Shown in pieces: positions 19,551-27,486 of a stretch of DNA of 64,000 bases. Made by a program: the position numbers and the translations under genes. Origin of the DNA: Chloroflexota bacterium (GTDB lineage Bacteria > Chloroflexota > Limnocylindria > Limnocylindrales > CSP1-4); contig JADMIG010000011.1 in assembly GCA_015478725.1 (NCBI GenBank), positions 1 to 64,000 of the forward strand, in the 5' to 3' direction. Under the pieces are notes generated by a model. That model was not told the DNA's origin and made no database searches. It saw only the letters and a list, made by a program, of their open reading frames with translations. Within the stretch, counting starts at the first letter, position 1. Each line of letters begins with the position of its first letter.

Positions 19551-19729
19551 GGTCGATTCCAGTCGTTCCCGGCGCATTCGAGGCCGGATGGGGCCGTGTT
19601 CCGTCGCCACGCGTCTCGGGTTCGGCGTCAGCGAGCGCGGACGATGGTGCGATGCCTCCGTGGCGCTGGGCCCTCCATCCAGCTCGGTCGCCGGTCCCCG
19701 AAGCATAGGCTCGAACCAAGCCCGCTGGA

Positions 19730-19745
19730 TGTGACCCGCGTCACG
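19730..19745. promoter_or_regulatory. CRP/FNR-like box TGTGACCCGCGTCACG
   Basis: Near-perfect dyad TGTGA-N6-TCACG between the minus-strand small protein/MFS genes (start 19550) and the plus-strand DsrE-like gene (start about 19828). One of seven similar boxes found between 19.7 and 30.5 kb; a CRP-family regulator is encoded at 32833-33558. Confidence 0.6.
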
Positions 19746-19827
19746 CTTCGTCCCGGATGTGTGCCTCGCCCTCGGGGCGGTCCGATCTCGGTCCTGTCGC
19801 CGAACCGGATCCGGCACGGCCAGCCGT

Positions 19828-20212
19828 GTGTCGTGCGTCACGGCGGCCATCCCGGCAGCACCGGTAGTCTTGGCTCCAGATGCGGCTACCCACGAGATGG
19901 AGGGCGAGCAGCGTGCTCTACACGAAGGAGCTGGTGGCCGCCGGGGCAACCGTCCGTCTCGTCTTCGACGGTGCCGGCACCGGTTGGCTGGCCCGCTGGG
20001 GGCGCAGTGATGGCCCGGCGTCCCGCGCCGCGGAGCTCTTCGCGGAGCTCAAGGCGGCCGGCCTCGCCTACGAGGTCTGCGACTACTGCGCCGGTGCGTT
20101 CGACGTCCGCGAGGAGCTGTCCGACGCCGGTGAGGCGCTGACCGGCTCGTACATGGACCATCCGAGCGTCGCCGGGCACGTGGCGGACGGGTTCCAGGTG
20201 TGGATCCTGTGA
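19828..20212 (+). pseudogene. DsrE-like protein, apparently frameshifted near 19913
   Basis: The C-terminal part (from about 19913) reads LYTKELVAAGATVRLVFDGAGT, then CDYCAGAF and MDHPSVAGHVADGFQVWIL, the pattern of a DsrE/DsrF-like family with an FDGAGT motif and a C-x2-C-AGAF cysteine pair. The first 30 residues expected for the family are missing in that frame, but the adjacent frame upstream (GTG 19828) reads VVLAPDAATHEMEGEQRAL, which fits the family N-terminus. One base appears lost at about 19910-19915. If the shift is real, a start at the GTG at 19913 behind GGAGG would give only a truncated protein. Confidence 0.6.
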
Positions 20213-20317
20213 CGGTCGCGAAAACGGGCGCCCGATCGCGATAGGTCTCCCGACGAGTCTCCCCAGGACCTCTGGCGGGTTGCCCGGTGATGCAGCCGCG
20301 GCGACGATCGTCGGAAC

Positions 20318-21523
20318 TTGGCCGGACCACGCTCCACGAGACGAACACCCTTGACCATCCGTCCACTCGTCCTCGGCGGTCGACCGTCGCTCTCTGCTCC
20401 GAACGTCGTCGCGAGCGCCCTCGAATCGGCGCGCGCCCCCCTCGTGGTCGGCGCGATCGGCGCCGGACTCGTCCTGCTCGCCGGGCTGCCGGCGCTCGTG
20501 CTCTCGACGTCGGCTGACCGGGTCACGGTCGGCGGGCTGAGCCTCCTCGGCACGGCCGCGGTGGGCGCCACGCTGTCCATCCGGCCGCGCGATCGGGTCG
20601 TGAGTTCGATCGCGACGGTGCTGGCCATCGCCTCGATCACGGCTCTGGCGCGGGCCGTCTTCGCCGAGGTTCCCACGATCGTCTGGCTGTTCGCGTTCGT
20701 CGTCCCGGCCGTCGGCCTCGTCCGCGGCCCGGCGCAGGGGGCCCTCGCCGGGTTGCTTGCCGAGCCAGCTCTGCGCTGGATCGAGACCGGTACCGCGGTC
20801 GGCCCCCTCGATGCGCAGGCGCCGTTCGGGTTCCTCATCCTCGTCGCCCTCGGATCCGTGCCCGCCTATCTGTTGGCGGTGGCGCACAGCCGGCGTGAGG
20901 CGCTCGATGCTCAGCTCGCGCGAGCCAACGAACTCCTGAGCATCGCCGTCGTGGCCCGCGAAGCTCTGAAGGAGGCCCAGGATCAGGCGATCTTCATGCT
21001 CGCCCGGGCGGCCGAGGCGCGGGACGGCACGACCGGCCAGCACATCCAGTCGGTGCGTGCTCTCGCCGGCGAGCTTGCGCTCGCGCGCGGGATTGGCGCC
21101 GCCGCCGCTGAGGAGATCGCCTGGTCGGCGATGCTCCACGACCTCGGCAAGCTGCGGGTGCCCGATCGGGTGCTCCTCAAGCCGGGCAGCCTGACCGAGG
21201 AGGAGTGGGCGATCATCCGTCAGCATCCCGCCTGGGGCGAGGAGCTGCTGGCGGGCACGGCGGGCTTCGCGGTCGCCCGGCTCATCGCCCGCTCCCACCA
21301 CGAGAACTGGGATGGTACGGGCTACCCGGACCGCCTCGTCGGCGAGGCCATCCCCCACGCGGCGCGGATCGTCCGGATCGTCGATGTCTACGACGCGCTT
21401 CGGAGCGACCGCCCGTACAAGCCCGCCTGGTCGCCGGAGCGGGCGCTCGACGAGATCCAGGCGATGCGCGGTCGCGGCCTCGACCCGGAGTTGACGGATC
21501 TGTTCCTCGGGCTGGCACATTGA
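20318..21523 (+). CDS. Membrane-anchored HD-GYP domain phosphodiesterase
   Basis: A c-di-GMP phosphodiesterase candidate of about 400 aa. The N-terminal half has about five TM helices (residues 40-195). A short coiled region then leads to the HD-GYP domain with MLHDLGKLRVPDRVLLK, HHENWDGTGYPDRL and RIVDVYDALRSDRPYKPAW, so the catalytic His/Asp and the GYP motif are intact. The start is uncertain: TTG at 20318 or TTG at 20351; neither has a strong Shine-Dalgarno site. No receiver domain, so the signal probably enters through the membrane part. Confidence 0.85.
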   Translation: MAGPRSTRRTPLTIRPLVLGGRPSLSAPNVVASALESARAPLVVGAIGAGLVLLAGLPALVLSTSADRVTVGGLSLLGTAAVGATLSIRPRDRVVSSIATVLAIASITALARAVFAEVPTIVWLFAFVVPAVGLVRGPAQGALAGLLAEPALRWIETGTAVGPLDAQAPFGFLILVALGSVPAYLLAVAHSRREALDAQLARANELLSIAVVAREALKEAQDQAIFMLARAAEARDGTTGQHIQSVRALAGELALARGIGAAAAEEIAWSAMLHDLGKLRVPDRVLLKPGSLTEEEWAIIRQHPAWGEELLAGTAGFAVARLIARSHHENWDGTGYPDRLVGEAIPHAARIVRIVDVYDALRSDRPYKPAWSPERALDEIQAMRGRGLDPELTDLFLGLAH

Positions 21524-21573
21524 CTCCCCGCGGATGAGGGGGGTCGGCTCGGGTGACGCGTGGCCGCGCGGAC

Positions 21574-21589
21574 TGTGGGCCACATCACG
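21574..21589. promoter_or_regulatory. CRP/FNR-like box TGTGGGCCACATCACG
   Basis: Dyad TGTGG-N6-TCACG located 58 nt upstream of the redoxin ATG at 21647, a usual distance for an activator site. Same consensus as the other boxes of the island. Confidence 0.5.
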
Positions 21590-21646
21590 GCGGCGGTGAG
21601 GATCCACCCACGATGATCGTGGCTCAACACTCGCACGGAGCCCGTC

Positions 21647-22252
21647 ATGCGCAGCGATATCCGGCCCCGAGCCACATTCCCCGACTTCGAGCTCCCGGAC
21701 CAGTCCGGCCGGCGTCGGCAGTTGTCCGAGATCCAGGGGATCGATCCGATGATCGTGGTCCTCTCCCGGGGACGCTACTGTCCGAAGGACCGGCGCCAGC
21801 TGCGTAACCTCGTCGAGCTCGCCCCCGAGTTCAAGGTGGCGTACACGAAGATCGTGACGATCTCCACGGACAACCTGCTCGAGACCAACGAGTTCCGCGA
21901 CGGCCTCGGGGCGACCTGGCCGTTCCTCTCGGACCCCGGACGAATCGTCCAGAAGGATCTCGACGTCGCCGAGTACACGGATCCCACCCACGATCCGATG
22001 GTCCCTCACACGTTCGTGCTGGGCCCCTGCCTCGTCATCCACTCCATCTACAACGGCTACTGGTACTGGGGGCGCCCGTCCAACGAGGACCTCCGCCGCG
22101 ACCTTCGCGACGTCACGCGCCGAGCCCGCTCCGACTGGGACCTCGGGGCTCCCGGCCCTCGGGAGAAGTGGGAGGCCGGAGAGCGGGCGGAGTTCTGGCC
22201 CTACGGCCGGTCCCTCCGCGAGGTCCTCGCCGCGGAACGGGAGATCGCGTGA
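21647..22252 (+). CDS. Redoxin/peroxiredoxin-like thioredoxin-fold protein
   Basis: A 201-aa AhpC/TSA-type thiol oxidoreductase. The early FPDFELPDQSGRRRQLS matches the family, and the probable peroxidatic Cys is in SRGRYCPKDRRQLRNL near residue 45. A second Cys (LGPCLVIH) near residue 126 could resolve it. The C-terminal 40 residues are an acidic/aromatic extension. Followed 100 nt later by a glutaredoxin gene, a likely electron donor. Confidence 0.85.
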   Translation: MRSDIRPRATFPDFELPDQSGRRRQLSEIQGIDPMIVVLSRGRYCPKDRRQLRNLVELAPEFKVAYTKIVTISTDNLLETNEFRDGLGATWPFLSDPGRIVQKDLDVAEYTDPTHDPMVPHTFVLGPCLVIHSIYNGYWYWGRPSNEDLRRDLRDVTRRARSDWDLGAPGPREKWEAGERAEFWPYGRSLREVLAAEREIA

Positions 22253-22352
22253 CCCGCGCGCTTCGATCCCGGGACACCGAGGGCTCGTCGGTCTCGCGAC
22301 GCCTCCTCGCGGCCGTCTCTTCGCGCTCGACCGCCGAGCTCCGGGGAGACCA

Positions 22353-22664
22353 GTGAATCTCTTCCGGCTCCTGCGTCGCGTCGTCGTGGCACAGCCGGCG
22401 CCGGCGCCCGTTCCGATCGACGTTCCCCCGGAGCTGACGGTGTACGGGGCGGACTGGTGTGGGGATTGTCGTCGGGCGAAGCACCACCTCGACACGGCCG
22501 GCGTCCCGTACCGCTGGGTCGACCTTCGGTCGGATCTCGCGGCGAAACGGATGCTCGCGGCGGCAGGCCTCCGGGCGATCCCGGTCATCGCCACGCCGGA
22601 CGGGCGCGTCCTGGTGGAGCCGTCGAACGCGGATCTCGGTCGACTTGTCGCGTCGCTCGCCTGA
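22353..22664 (+). CDS. Glutaredoxin/mycoredoxin-like protein (CGDC)
   Basis: A 103-aa thioredoxin-fold protein with active site WCGDC near residue 37, the cis-Pro segment AIPVIATPDG and a C-terminal SNADLGRLV helix. The first 22 residues are a short basic/hydrophobic leader. Start GTG behind GGGGAG. The CGDC sequence resembles actinobacterial mycoredoxins and NrdH-like proteins. Probably reduces the neighbouring redoxin or mixed disulfides. Confidence 0.88.
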   Translation: MNLFRLLRRVVVAQPAPAPVPIDVPPELTVYGADWCGDCRRAKHHLDTAGVPYRWVDLRSDLAAKRMLAAAGLRAIPVIATPDGRVLVEPSNADLGRLVASLA

Positions 22665-22872
22665 GGTCGCGCCACCCGGGTCAGTCGTCAGCCCGTGATG
22701 GCCGGCGAACCGGGAACCACCGATCTGGTCCGAGCCGCGGACCGCTCGCTCACCGGCTGTTGGAAGACGCAGTCGAGTGGGGCGACAGCGTCGTCGCGCC
22801 GACGTTTCCCTTCGTCGTGGGCCCTACCAACGATGCGGTAGCACTCCCGCAGATGTCGAGCTCGAGGTTCTG

Positions 22873-23289
22873 TCACGGTGTTGCGAGCACTCCCTCCGGC
22901 GGGTCGAATCGCGCCGGGTGGTCGAGATAGTCGATCCACAGCTCCGGGCGTCGGAGCCCCACCGCAAGGCCTCGTCGGAACGAGAAGCGGCCCCATCGCA
23001 GCACGACTCCGGCGTCACCGATGAGGCCGAGCAGCCGCCGCTTTGCGAAGAGCCGGATGCCGTCGATCGGTGCAAGCTCGACGAACTCGGTATCCGGTTC
23101 CGTGGCCCTCCACCCCACGGTCAAGTCGCCGACCCAGGTGCCGCAGCACCAGGAGCGGAACGAATCGATGACGAGAATCCGGCCGGCCGCCAGTCCGCGG
23201 AGGGACGACCGCAGCGCGGCATCCACCTCGACCGAGATCGTGGACGGGACGACCGGGTGGCCGCCCGGGGTTGCCGCGATGTTCTCCAC
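22873..23289 (-). CDS. Conserved hypothetical protein with CC motif
   Basis: A 138-aa protein without TM segments. It has a central FRSWCCGTWVGDLTVGWR block (adjacent cysteines) and a C-terminal PELWIDYLDHPARF segment. I recall similar uncharacterised proteins in Actinobacteria and Chloroflexota but no function. Start is a GTG preceded by GGAAGAGG. A CRP-like box lies about 119 nt upstream. The adjacent cysteines and the redox neighbourhood suggest metal or thiol chemistry (inference only). Confidence 0.6.
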   Translation of the reverse strand: MENIAATPGGHPVVPSTISVEVDAALRSSLRGLAAGRILVIDSFRSWCCGTWVGDLTVGWRATEPDTEFVELAPIDGIRLFAKRRLLGLIGDAGVVLRWGRFSFRRGLAVGLRRPELWIDYLDHPARFDPPEGVLATP

Positions 23290-23407
23290 TGCTGACCTCT
23301 TCCTGGGTACGCTCGAGATCGTGGTCAGGCCTCCGCCCTCCGTCGTCCCGGAGCAGGCGGCGACGCGACCATGCGCCCGGAACGTAGGGCGGGGTGGCGC
23401 GCCCGTC

Positions 23408-23423
23408 TGTGGCGTGGATCACG
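23408..23423. promoter_or_regulatory. CRP/FNR-like box TGTGGCGTGGATCACG
   Basis: TGTGG-N6-TCACG dyad in the 240-nt gap upstream of the minus-strand CC-motif protein (start 23289). Part of the recurring set of boxes in this island. Confidence 0.45.
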
Positions 23424-23475
23424 CTCAGCGCGGTTCCAAGGTTAAACCCGGATCGCCGTGTTGCCCCGGGCATGC

Positions 23476-23506
23476 ATCGACCCCCGGCCGCCGACCGGGG
23501 GTCGAT
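23476..23506. terminator. Perfect 12-bp GC-rich stem-loop, probable terminator
   Basis: Arms ATCGACCCCCGG and CCGGGGGTCGAT with a 7-nt loop. It begins 24 nt downstream of the stop of the minus-strand membrane protein gene (23530). There is no T-tract, so it may act as an intrinsic terminator of the U-less kind, or as an mRNA 3'-end stabiliser. Confidence 0.55.
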
Positions 23507-23529
23507 TGCGAGAAGGCCCCTGGGGTGGG

Positions 23530-24048
23530 TTAGTTGTTGGCGCGGAAGACGAACCGGTCGAGGACGAGGCCGAGCACGCTTCCGTACATGAACGTGTGGG
23601 CCACGAACTGGACGGCCACATTCTGGCTATCCGGGAACCACGTCCAGCCGAAGACTCCGGCGAGGACGAAGAAGTTCATGATCCAGAGGCCGAAGCCGGC
23701 CAGGCTCGCGACGACGAGGACCGCGGCGGTCGACCGAGAGAACGACGGCACGAGCGCGAGCACGCCCGCCACGACGACGCCGTACATCATCGACAGCGCC
23801 ATGTGAACCACGAGTCCGGCACCGCCGGACGTGAGGAGCGAACTCGTCGGATCGAGCGCTGTCTTGCCGAGCGCGATCGCCCCGATCATCCGCAGCGGCA
23901 TGAAGAACGCAGCGCTGCCATTGAGCACGACGGCCATGATCATCTCGAACATCGCAAAGACGATCCCGCCGACGATCCCGCCGACGATCCCGTAGCGGAT
24001 CCAGGTCCCCGTGGCGATGCGTCGGTCGGTGAACGTTGCGGTCGACAT
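23530..24048 (-). CDS. Four-TM membrane protein of unknown function
   Basis: A 172-aa hydrophobic protein. A short N-terminus (MSTATFTDRRIATGTW) precedes a glycine-rich first helix (GIVGGIVGGIVFAMFEM), and three or four more helices follow, ending FVFRANN. No catalytic motif recognised. The start at 24048 is set by AAGGAG 9 nt upstream. A CRP-like box overlaps the end of the upstream methyltransferase gene, 63 nt from the ATG, so it probably has its own promoter. Confidence 0.7.
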   Translation of the reverse strand: MSTATFTDRRIATGTWIRYGIVGGIVGGIVFAMFEMIMAVVLNGSAAFFMPLRMIGAIALGKTALDPTSSLLTSGGAGLVVHMALSMMYGVVVAGVLALVPSFSRSTAAVLVVASLAGFGLWIMNFFVLAGVFGWTWFPDSQNVAVQFVAHTFMYGSVLGLVLDRFVFRANN

Positions 24049-24110
24049 GTGCGGACTCCTTATCCAATCGTTGATAGGACCCGACCGTAGTCGCACCCGT
24101 CGCGATGTTC

Positions 24111-24126
24111 TGTAGCCTCCCTCACA
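24111..24126. promoter_or_regulatory. CRP/FNR-like box TGTAGCCTCCCTCACA
   Basis: On the minus strand it reads TGTGA-GGGAGG-CTACA, centred about 70 nt upstream of the ATG of the four-TM protein (24048). It overlaps the last codons of the methyltransferase gene by 5 nt. Confidence 0.45.
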
Positions 24127-24973
24127 AAGCCTGCAGGACACCGCCTGGGCAAGGCGCCGCGTAGGCCAGCCCGCCGCCGGGTGTGGGCTGCTGGTACGCG
24201 ATGAGGAACCGCCAGCGGCTCATTCGACCAGCCTCGATGGACCTCTGGACCAGAGCCTCTTCGGCGAGGATGAGGAGCATCGCCAGACGGCCTCGGGACG
24301 TCGCCGTCCGCTCGCGAAGCAGGGTCCGCGCCGCGTCGGCGCGTCGGCGACTGCTCTCGTCAAGAGCCGCCGTGACGTCGTCGAACCGCTCGACTCGGAC
24401 GTCGGCCGCGTGGAGCGAGCGGCCCAGCCGATCGCCGGCATTCGGACCGGTGACGAGGAGTGCAGCGAAGAGTCGACCGTTGGGACCCAGTGCTTCCCCG
24501 ATGCCCCGGACCGACGCTGCGAGGTCCGGCGCGAACATCAGGGAGTCGATCGCGTAGGCGCTCGTGGCGCCGAGGAGCGGTGGGCAGGCAAGATCGCCGG
24601 CGTAGAACCGGACCGCGGCACTGACGCCAGCACGCCGGGCTCGCCTCGTCGCCGCGGCGACGGCCCGCCGGGAAACGTCGACGCCGACGATCTGTGCTCC
24701 TGAGCGGCGATGCATCTCGAGCGCCAGGCTGCCGATCCCGCAGCCGAGGTCGAGCAGCCGATCGCCCGGCGCGGGATCGAGGTCCGTCAGCAGGAAGTCG
24801 CGGTCCTCCGTGGTGAGATAGCCGTGGGCAGCCACGCCCCCGGCCGCCGTGAGCGTCAGGAAGCGACGTCCCGCGACTGATCCGACGAGGAGCGCGTAGG
24901 AGATGTCGAAGTAGATCCGGGCGATGACCCCGGCCGCGACTCGACCAAGCCCCCGCCGCTGCCGCCACGTCAC
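24122..24973 (-). CDS. SAM-dependent class I methyltransferase
   Basis: A 283-aa methyltransferase. Motif I is LLDLGCGIGS near residue 75, followed by VGVDVSRRAVAAA, and the acceptor-side loop MFAPDL. An N-terminal segment RIYFDISYALLVGSVAG resembles methyltransferases acting on small hydrophobic substrates. The GTG start overlaps the stop of the small membrane protein gene (GTGA). It ends an operon with DsbA- and CcdA-like genes. Substrate unknown. Confidence 0.8.
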   Translation of the reverse strand: MTWRQRRGLGRVAAGVIARIYFDISYALLVGSVAGRRFLTLTAAGGVAAHGYLTTEDRDFLLTDLDPAPGDRLLDLGCGIGSLALEMHRRSGAQIVGVDVSRRAVAAATRRARRAGVSAAVRFYAGDLACPPLLGATSAYAIDSLMFAPDLAASVRGIGEALGPNGRLFAALLVTGPNAGDRLGRSLHAADVRVERFDDVTAALDESSRRRADAARTLLRERTATSRGRLAMLLILAEEALVQRSIEAGRMSRWRFLIAYQQPTPGGGLAYAAPCPGGVLQAL

Positions 24974-25152
24974 GCGCGGGGCCTTCGGGCCGGGCGGAGC
25001 CAGGCAAAGGCGATGGCGGCGCCCACGACGATGACGACGGCGATCTCCGCCGGTTTGTCGAGCGCCCCGCCAGCGGATCGGACCGCGACGAGGCCAGCGC
25101 CGGTCACGATCGCTCCGCCCACGATGACTTCGGCCCGTGGACGGATGGTCAT
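24970..25152 (-). CDS. Small two-helix membrane protein (60 aa)
   Basis: Sixty residues with two hydrophobic stretches (VIVGGAIVTGAGLVAV and IAVVIVVGAAIAFAW) separated by a short polar hinge, and an Arg-rich tail. It overlaps the CcdA gene upstream (ATGA) and the methyltransferase downstream (GTGA), so the overlaps themselves argue that it is translated. Function unknown. Confidence 0.65.
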   Translation of the reverse strand: MTIRPRAEVIVGGAIVTGAGLVAVRSAGGALDKPAEIAVVIVVGAAIAFAWLRPARRPRA

Positions 25153-26012
25153 TCGCCGGGCTCCGGAACGCGGCGCTTCCGCCGAGTGAGCGAGCGGCCG
25201 GCGATCGCCACCAGCGCGACCATGGGCAGGCCAACGATCGCGACGAGGAGCAACGGGGTCCGCACGGCGAGGTCGCGCACCCCACTCTCGATGGAGAGGG
25301 CGAGATCCGCGGCGCCGAGGGCTGCATAGAGGCCACCCAGGGCGTTCGAGCCCTGGAACACGATGAAGGCCGCGCCGAGCCCGATGAACAGCAGGCTCGA
25401 GATGACGACGGAGCTGTGGCGGCGGATCGGACCGAGCTGCAGCTCCCGGCCGCGCAGGCGGCCGCGACCGGAGGCCCCGAGTCGGTCCCAGGCGAGGGCG
25501 AGGGCGAACAGCGGGGCGGCCATCCCTGCCGCGAAGATCGCGAGGAGGACCGCGCCCTCGATCGCGCCCCCGGAGGCGCCCGCGATCGTCAGTACCCCGC
25601 CGAGCAGCGGCCCCGAGCAGAACCCGCCGATCCCGTACACGAGACCGAGCACGTACGTGGCGGCAAGGGACTCGCCGCTCGCGGCGAACCCTCGTCCGGA
25701 GAGGCGTCCGGCGCCCGGCACCTCGAACCCGCCGACCGCCAGCTGGAAGGCACCGATCGCGATGAGCAGGAGGCCGGCCACGATCGAGACCTCTGTCCGG
25801 TGCTCGAGGAACAGGCTGCCGAGAGCCCCGACGCCGAGGCCGAGCGGGACGAAGAGGGTGAGGAGTCCGACGTAGAAGACAGCGGTCCGCAGGAGCAGCT
25901 GGCCGCGCGACGGGAATGCATAGGCGAAGAAGGCCGGCAGGAGCAGTGCCGAACACGGGCTGAGCAAGGACAGCACGCCGCCGGCGAACGCGACGACCGT
26001 CTCGATTCCCAT
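25149..26012 (-). CDS. CcdA/DsbD-type thiol-disulfide transmembrane transporter
   Basis: A 287-aa membrane protein that carries reducing equivalents across the membrane. The two key cysteines are in LSPCSALLLP (about residue 20) and GIGGFCSGPLLGG (about residue 132), in the symmetric positions expected for CcdA. Seven or so TM helices. Directly downstream of a DsbA-like gene (15-nt gap), its likely extracytoplasmic partner. Some cytochrome c maturation roles are known for the family, but no cytochrome genes are near. Confidence 0.88.
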   Translation of the reverse strand: MGIETVVAFAGGVLSLLSPCSALLLPAFFAYAFPSRGQLLLRTAVFYVGLLTLFVPLGLGVGALGSLFLEHRTEVSIVAGLLLIAIGAFQLAVGGFEVPGAGRLSGRGFAASGESLAATYVLGLVYGIGGFCSGPLLGGVLTIAGASGGAIEGAVLLAIFAAGMAAPLFALALAWDRLGASGRGRLRGRELQLGPIRRHSSVVISSLLFIGLGAAFIVFQGSNALGGLYAALGAADLALSIESGVRDLAVRTPLLLVAIVGLPMVALVAIAGRSLTRRKRRVPEPGE

Positions 26013-26027
26013 CGCTGCGTCTCGCGG

Positions 26028-26810
26028 CTACTTCGACGCGAGGGCGGCATCGATCGCCGCCTGGAAGACCTCGAATGGCTGGGCGCCGACGATCCGCTGC
26101 GTGCCGATGAGGAACGTGGGAGTGCCGTTGAAGCCCTTCGAGGTGACGTCGGCGAGATCCGCCTGGACCGCGCCGGCGTGGGTACCCGCGTCGACGCAGG
26201 CGTCGAACTTGGAGACGTCGAGTCCGAGGCTGGCGCCGAATCCCTTGAGGCGGTCCTTCGAGAACGCCCCCGTGTTCTCGCCGCCCTGGTTCTCATAAAG
26301 GAGGTCGTGATACTCCCAGAACCTGCCCTGATCGCCCGCGCAGCGCGCGGCATTCGCCGCGTCCCGCGACTCAGGGCCGATCCAGGCGAAGTCGTGCCAC
26401 TCGAGGCGGACCGTGCCGGTGTCGATGTAGGCGGTCTTGATCTGCACCTCGACCGAACGAGCGAATGCCCCGCATGACGGACACTGGAAGTCGCCGTATT
26501 CGCGGATCAGGACGGGCGCGGCGGCCTGGCCGAGAACCGGGTGCGGGTCCGCGACGCTGCCTGTGGGCGTGCCCGCCGCGCCGATGTAGAGGATGCCGAC
26601 GACCGTGGCGGCCGCGACCGCGAGGAGCCCTGGCAGCGCCCAGCGCCGGAGACTGCGCGGCGAGCGCCGCGCTGGCATCGCGCTGCGGACCGTCGACCGC
26701 CCGGATCGGTCCGTCGCCCGTAGGCTCGTCCGGACACCAGCGCGCTCGGTGGAACCCAGGGGCGTGGTTGTACCTTCGCGCGGATCTGCGCTTCGGCGAC
26801 GCTTGCCCAA
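26028..26810 (-). CDS. DsbA-like membrane-anchored thioredoxin-fold protein
   Basis: An exported disulfide oxidoreductase. One TM anchor (ALPGLLAVAAATVVGILYIG), then YGDFQCPSCGAF with the CPSC active site at about residues 110-113, a helical insertion, and the cis-Pro loop NGTPTFLIG. It belongs to the Thioredoxin_4 (DsbA/DsbG-like) group. The start is uncertain: TTG at 26810 has GGAGG 5 nt upstream; the ATG at 26678 gives a compact signal anchor but no ribosome site. Forms an operon with CcdA. Confidence 0.85.
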   Translation of the reverse strand: MGKRRRSADPREGTTTPLGSTERAGVRTSLRATDRSGRSTVRSAMPARRSPRSLRRWALPGLLAVAAATVVGILYIGAAGTPTGSVADPHPVLGQAAAPVLIREYGDFQCPSCGAFARSVEVQIKTAYIDTGTVRLEWHDFAWIGPESRDAANAARCAGDQGRFWEYHDLLYENQGGENTGAFSKDRLKGFGASLGLDVSKFDACVDAGTHAGAVQADLADVTSKGFNGTPTFLIGTQRIVGAQPFEVFQAAIDAALASK

Positions 26811-26888
26811 TCGATCCTCCGTCCGGTCCACGTCAAGCGGCCGCGCCGCGCACCCCGGGGGATGGTAGGCGGGTCACTGTGTCGCGGC

Positions 26889-26929
26889 TGTGACGGACAT
26901 CACGAACCGGGGACGTGACGCACCACACA
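26889..26929. promoter_or_regulatory. Two CRP/FNR-like boxes in the dsbA / SRPBCC divergent region
   Basis: Box one at 26889-26904 is TGTGACGGACATCACG; box two at 26914-26929 is CGTGACGCACCACACA, 25 nt apart. They lie between the DsbA-like gene (minus, start about 26810) and the SRPBCC gene (plus, start 26965) and could control both. Confidence 0.6.
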
Positions 26930-26964
26930 GCGATCCTGCCGGGGATAGATCAACATTCGCGCCG

Positions 26965-27486
26965 ATGAACGATCGCACTACCATCGACGACGTTGGGCCG
27001 ATCGTCGCCGAGGTCAGCGCGCCCGCCGCCCTCGTGTTCCAAATGATTGGCGCGATCGGCCAGGGTCCCCAGCGTCCTGGCGACCGCGCCGACGTTCTTG
27101 CGCGCGATGGCGATTCGCTCATCTGCGATTTCCGGACGACCGTCCGCCTCCCACTCGGCCGGAGACGATCCGTGCGAACGCGTGAGGCCGTGCGGCTCGT
27201 GCCACCGGACCGCGTCGAGTACGAGCACCTCGACGGTCCGGTCCGCGGTCTTCGCGAGTCGATCACGGTCGAATCGATCGAAGACCATCGCAGCCGGCTC
27301 GTCTACCGGGGCACGTACGGTTCGCGGGGTCGCCTCGCCCGGGCGGTCTTCCGGCTCCTGTCCAAGGGCACGATCGAGCGCGCGATGGATGAGCACTTCA
27401 CCGACCTTCGGCAGCGGGCCGAAGCTCGGGCGGTGCGCAGCCGAGCGTTCGCGGTCGAGCCAGCCGTCGAACCCGTCGACGACTAG
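26965..27486 (+). CDS. SRPBCC (START-like) family protein
   Basis: A 173-aa protein with a polyketide-cyclase/START-like fold pattern: VSAPAALVFQMIGAIGQ at the N-terminus, alternating beta strands (DSLICDFRTTVRLP, RVEYEHLDGPVRGLRES) and a long C-terminal helix (GTIERAMDEHFTDLRQRAEA). Binds an unknown hydrophobic ligand. Start at the ATG 26965 is chosen because an upstream GTG would lie within the CRP-like box. Its stop overlaps the end of the convergent methyltransferase gene by 4 nt. Confidence 0.75.
   Translation: MNDRTTIDDVGPIVAEVSAPAALVFQMIGAIGQGPQRPGDRADVLARDGDSLICDFRTTVRLPLGRRRSVRTREAVRLVPPDRVEYEHLDGPVRGLRESITVESIEDHRSRLVYRGTYGSRGRLARAVFRLLSKGTIERAMDEHFTDLRQRAEARAVRSRAFAVEPAVEPVDD

Noticed and set aside
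19886-22675. A minus-strand frame of 929 codons
   Set aside because: Antisense to the DsrE-like, HD-GYP, redoxin and glutaredoxin genes, which have clear motifs on the plus strand.
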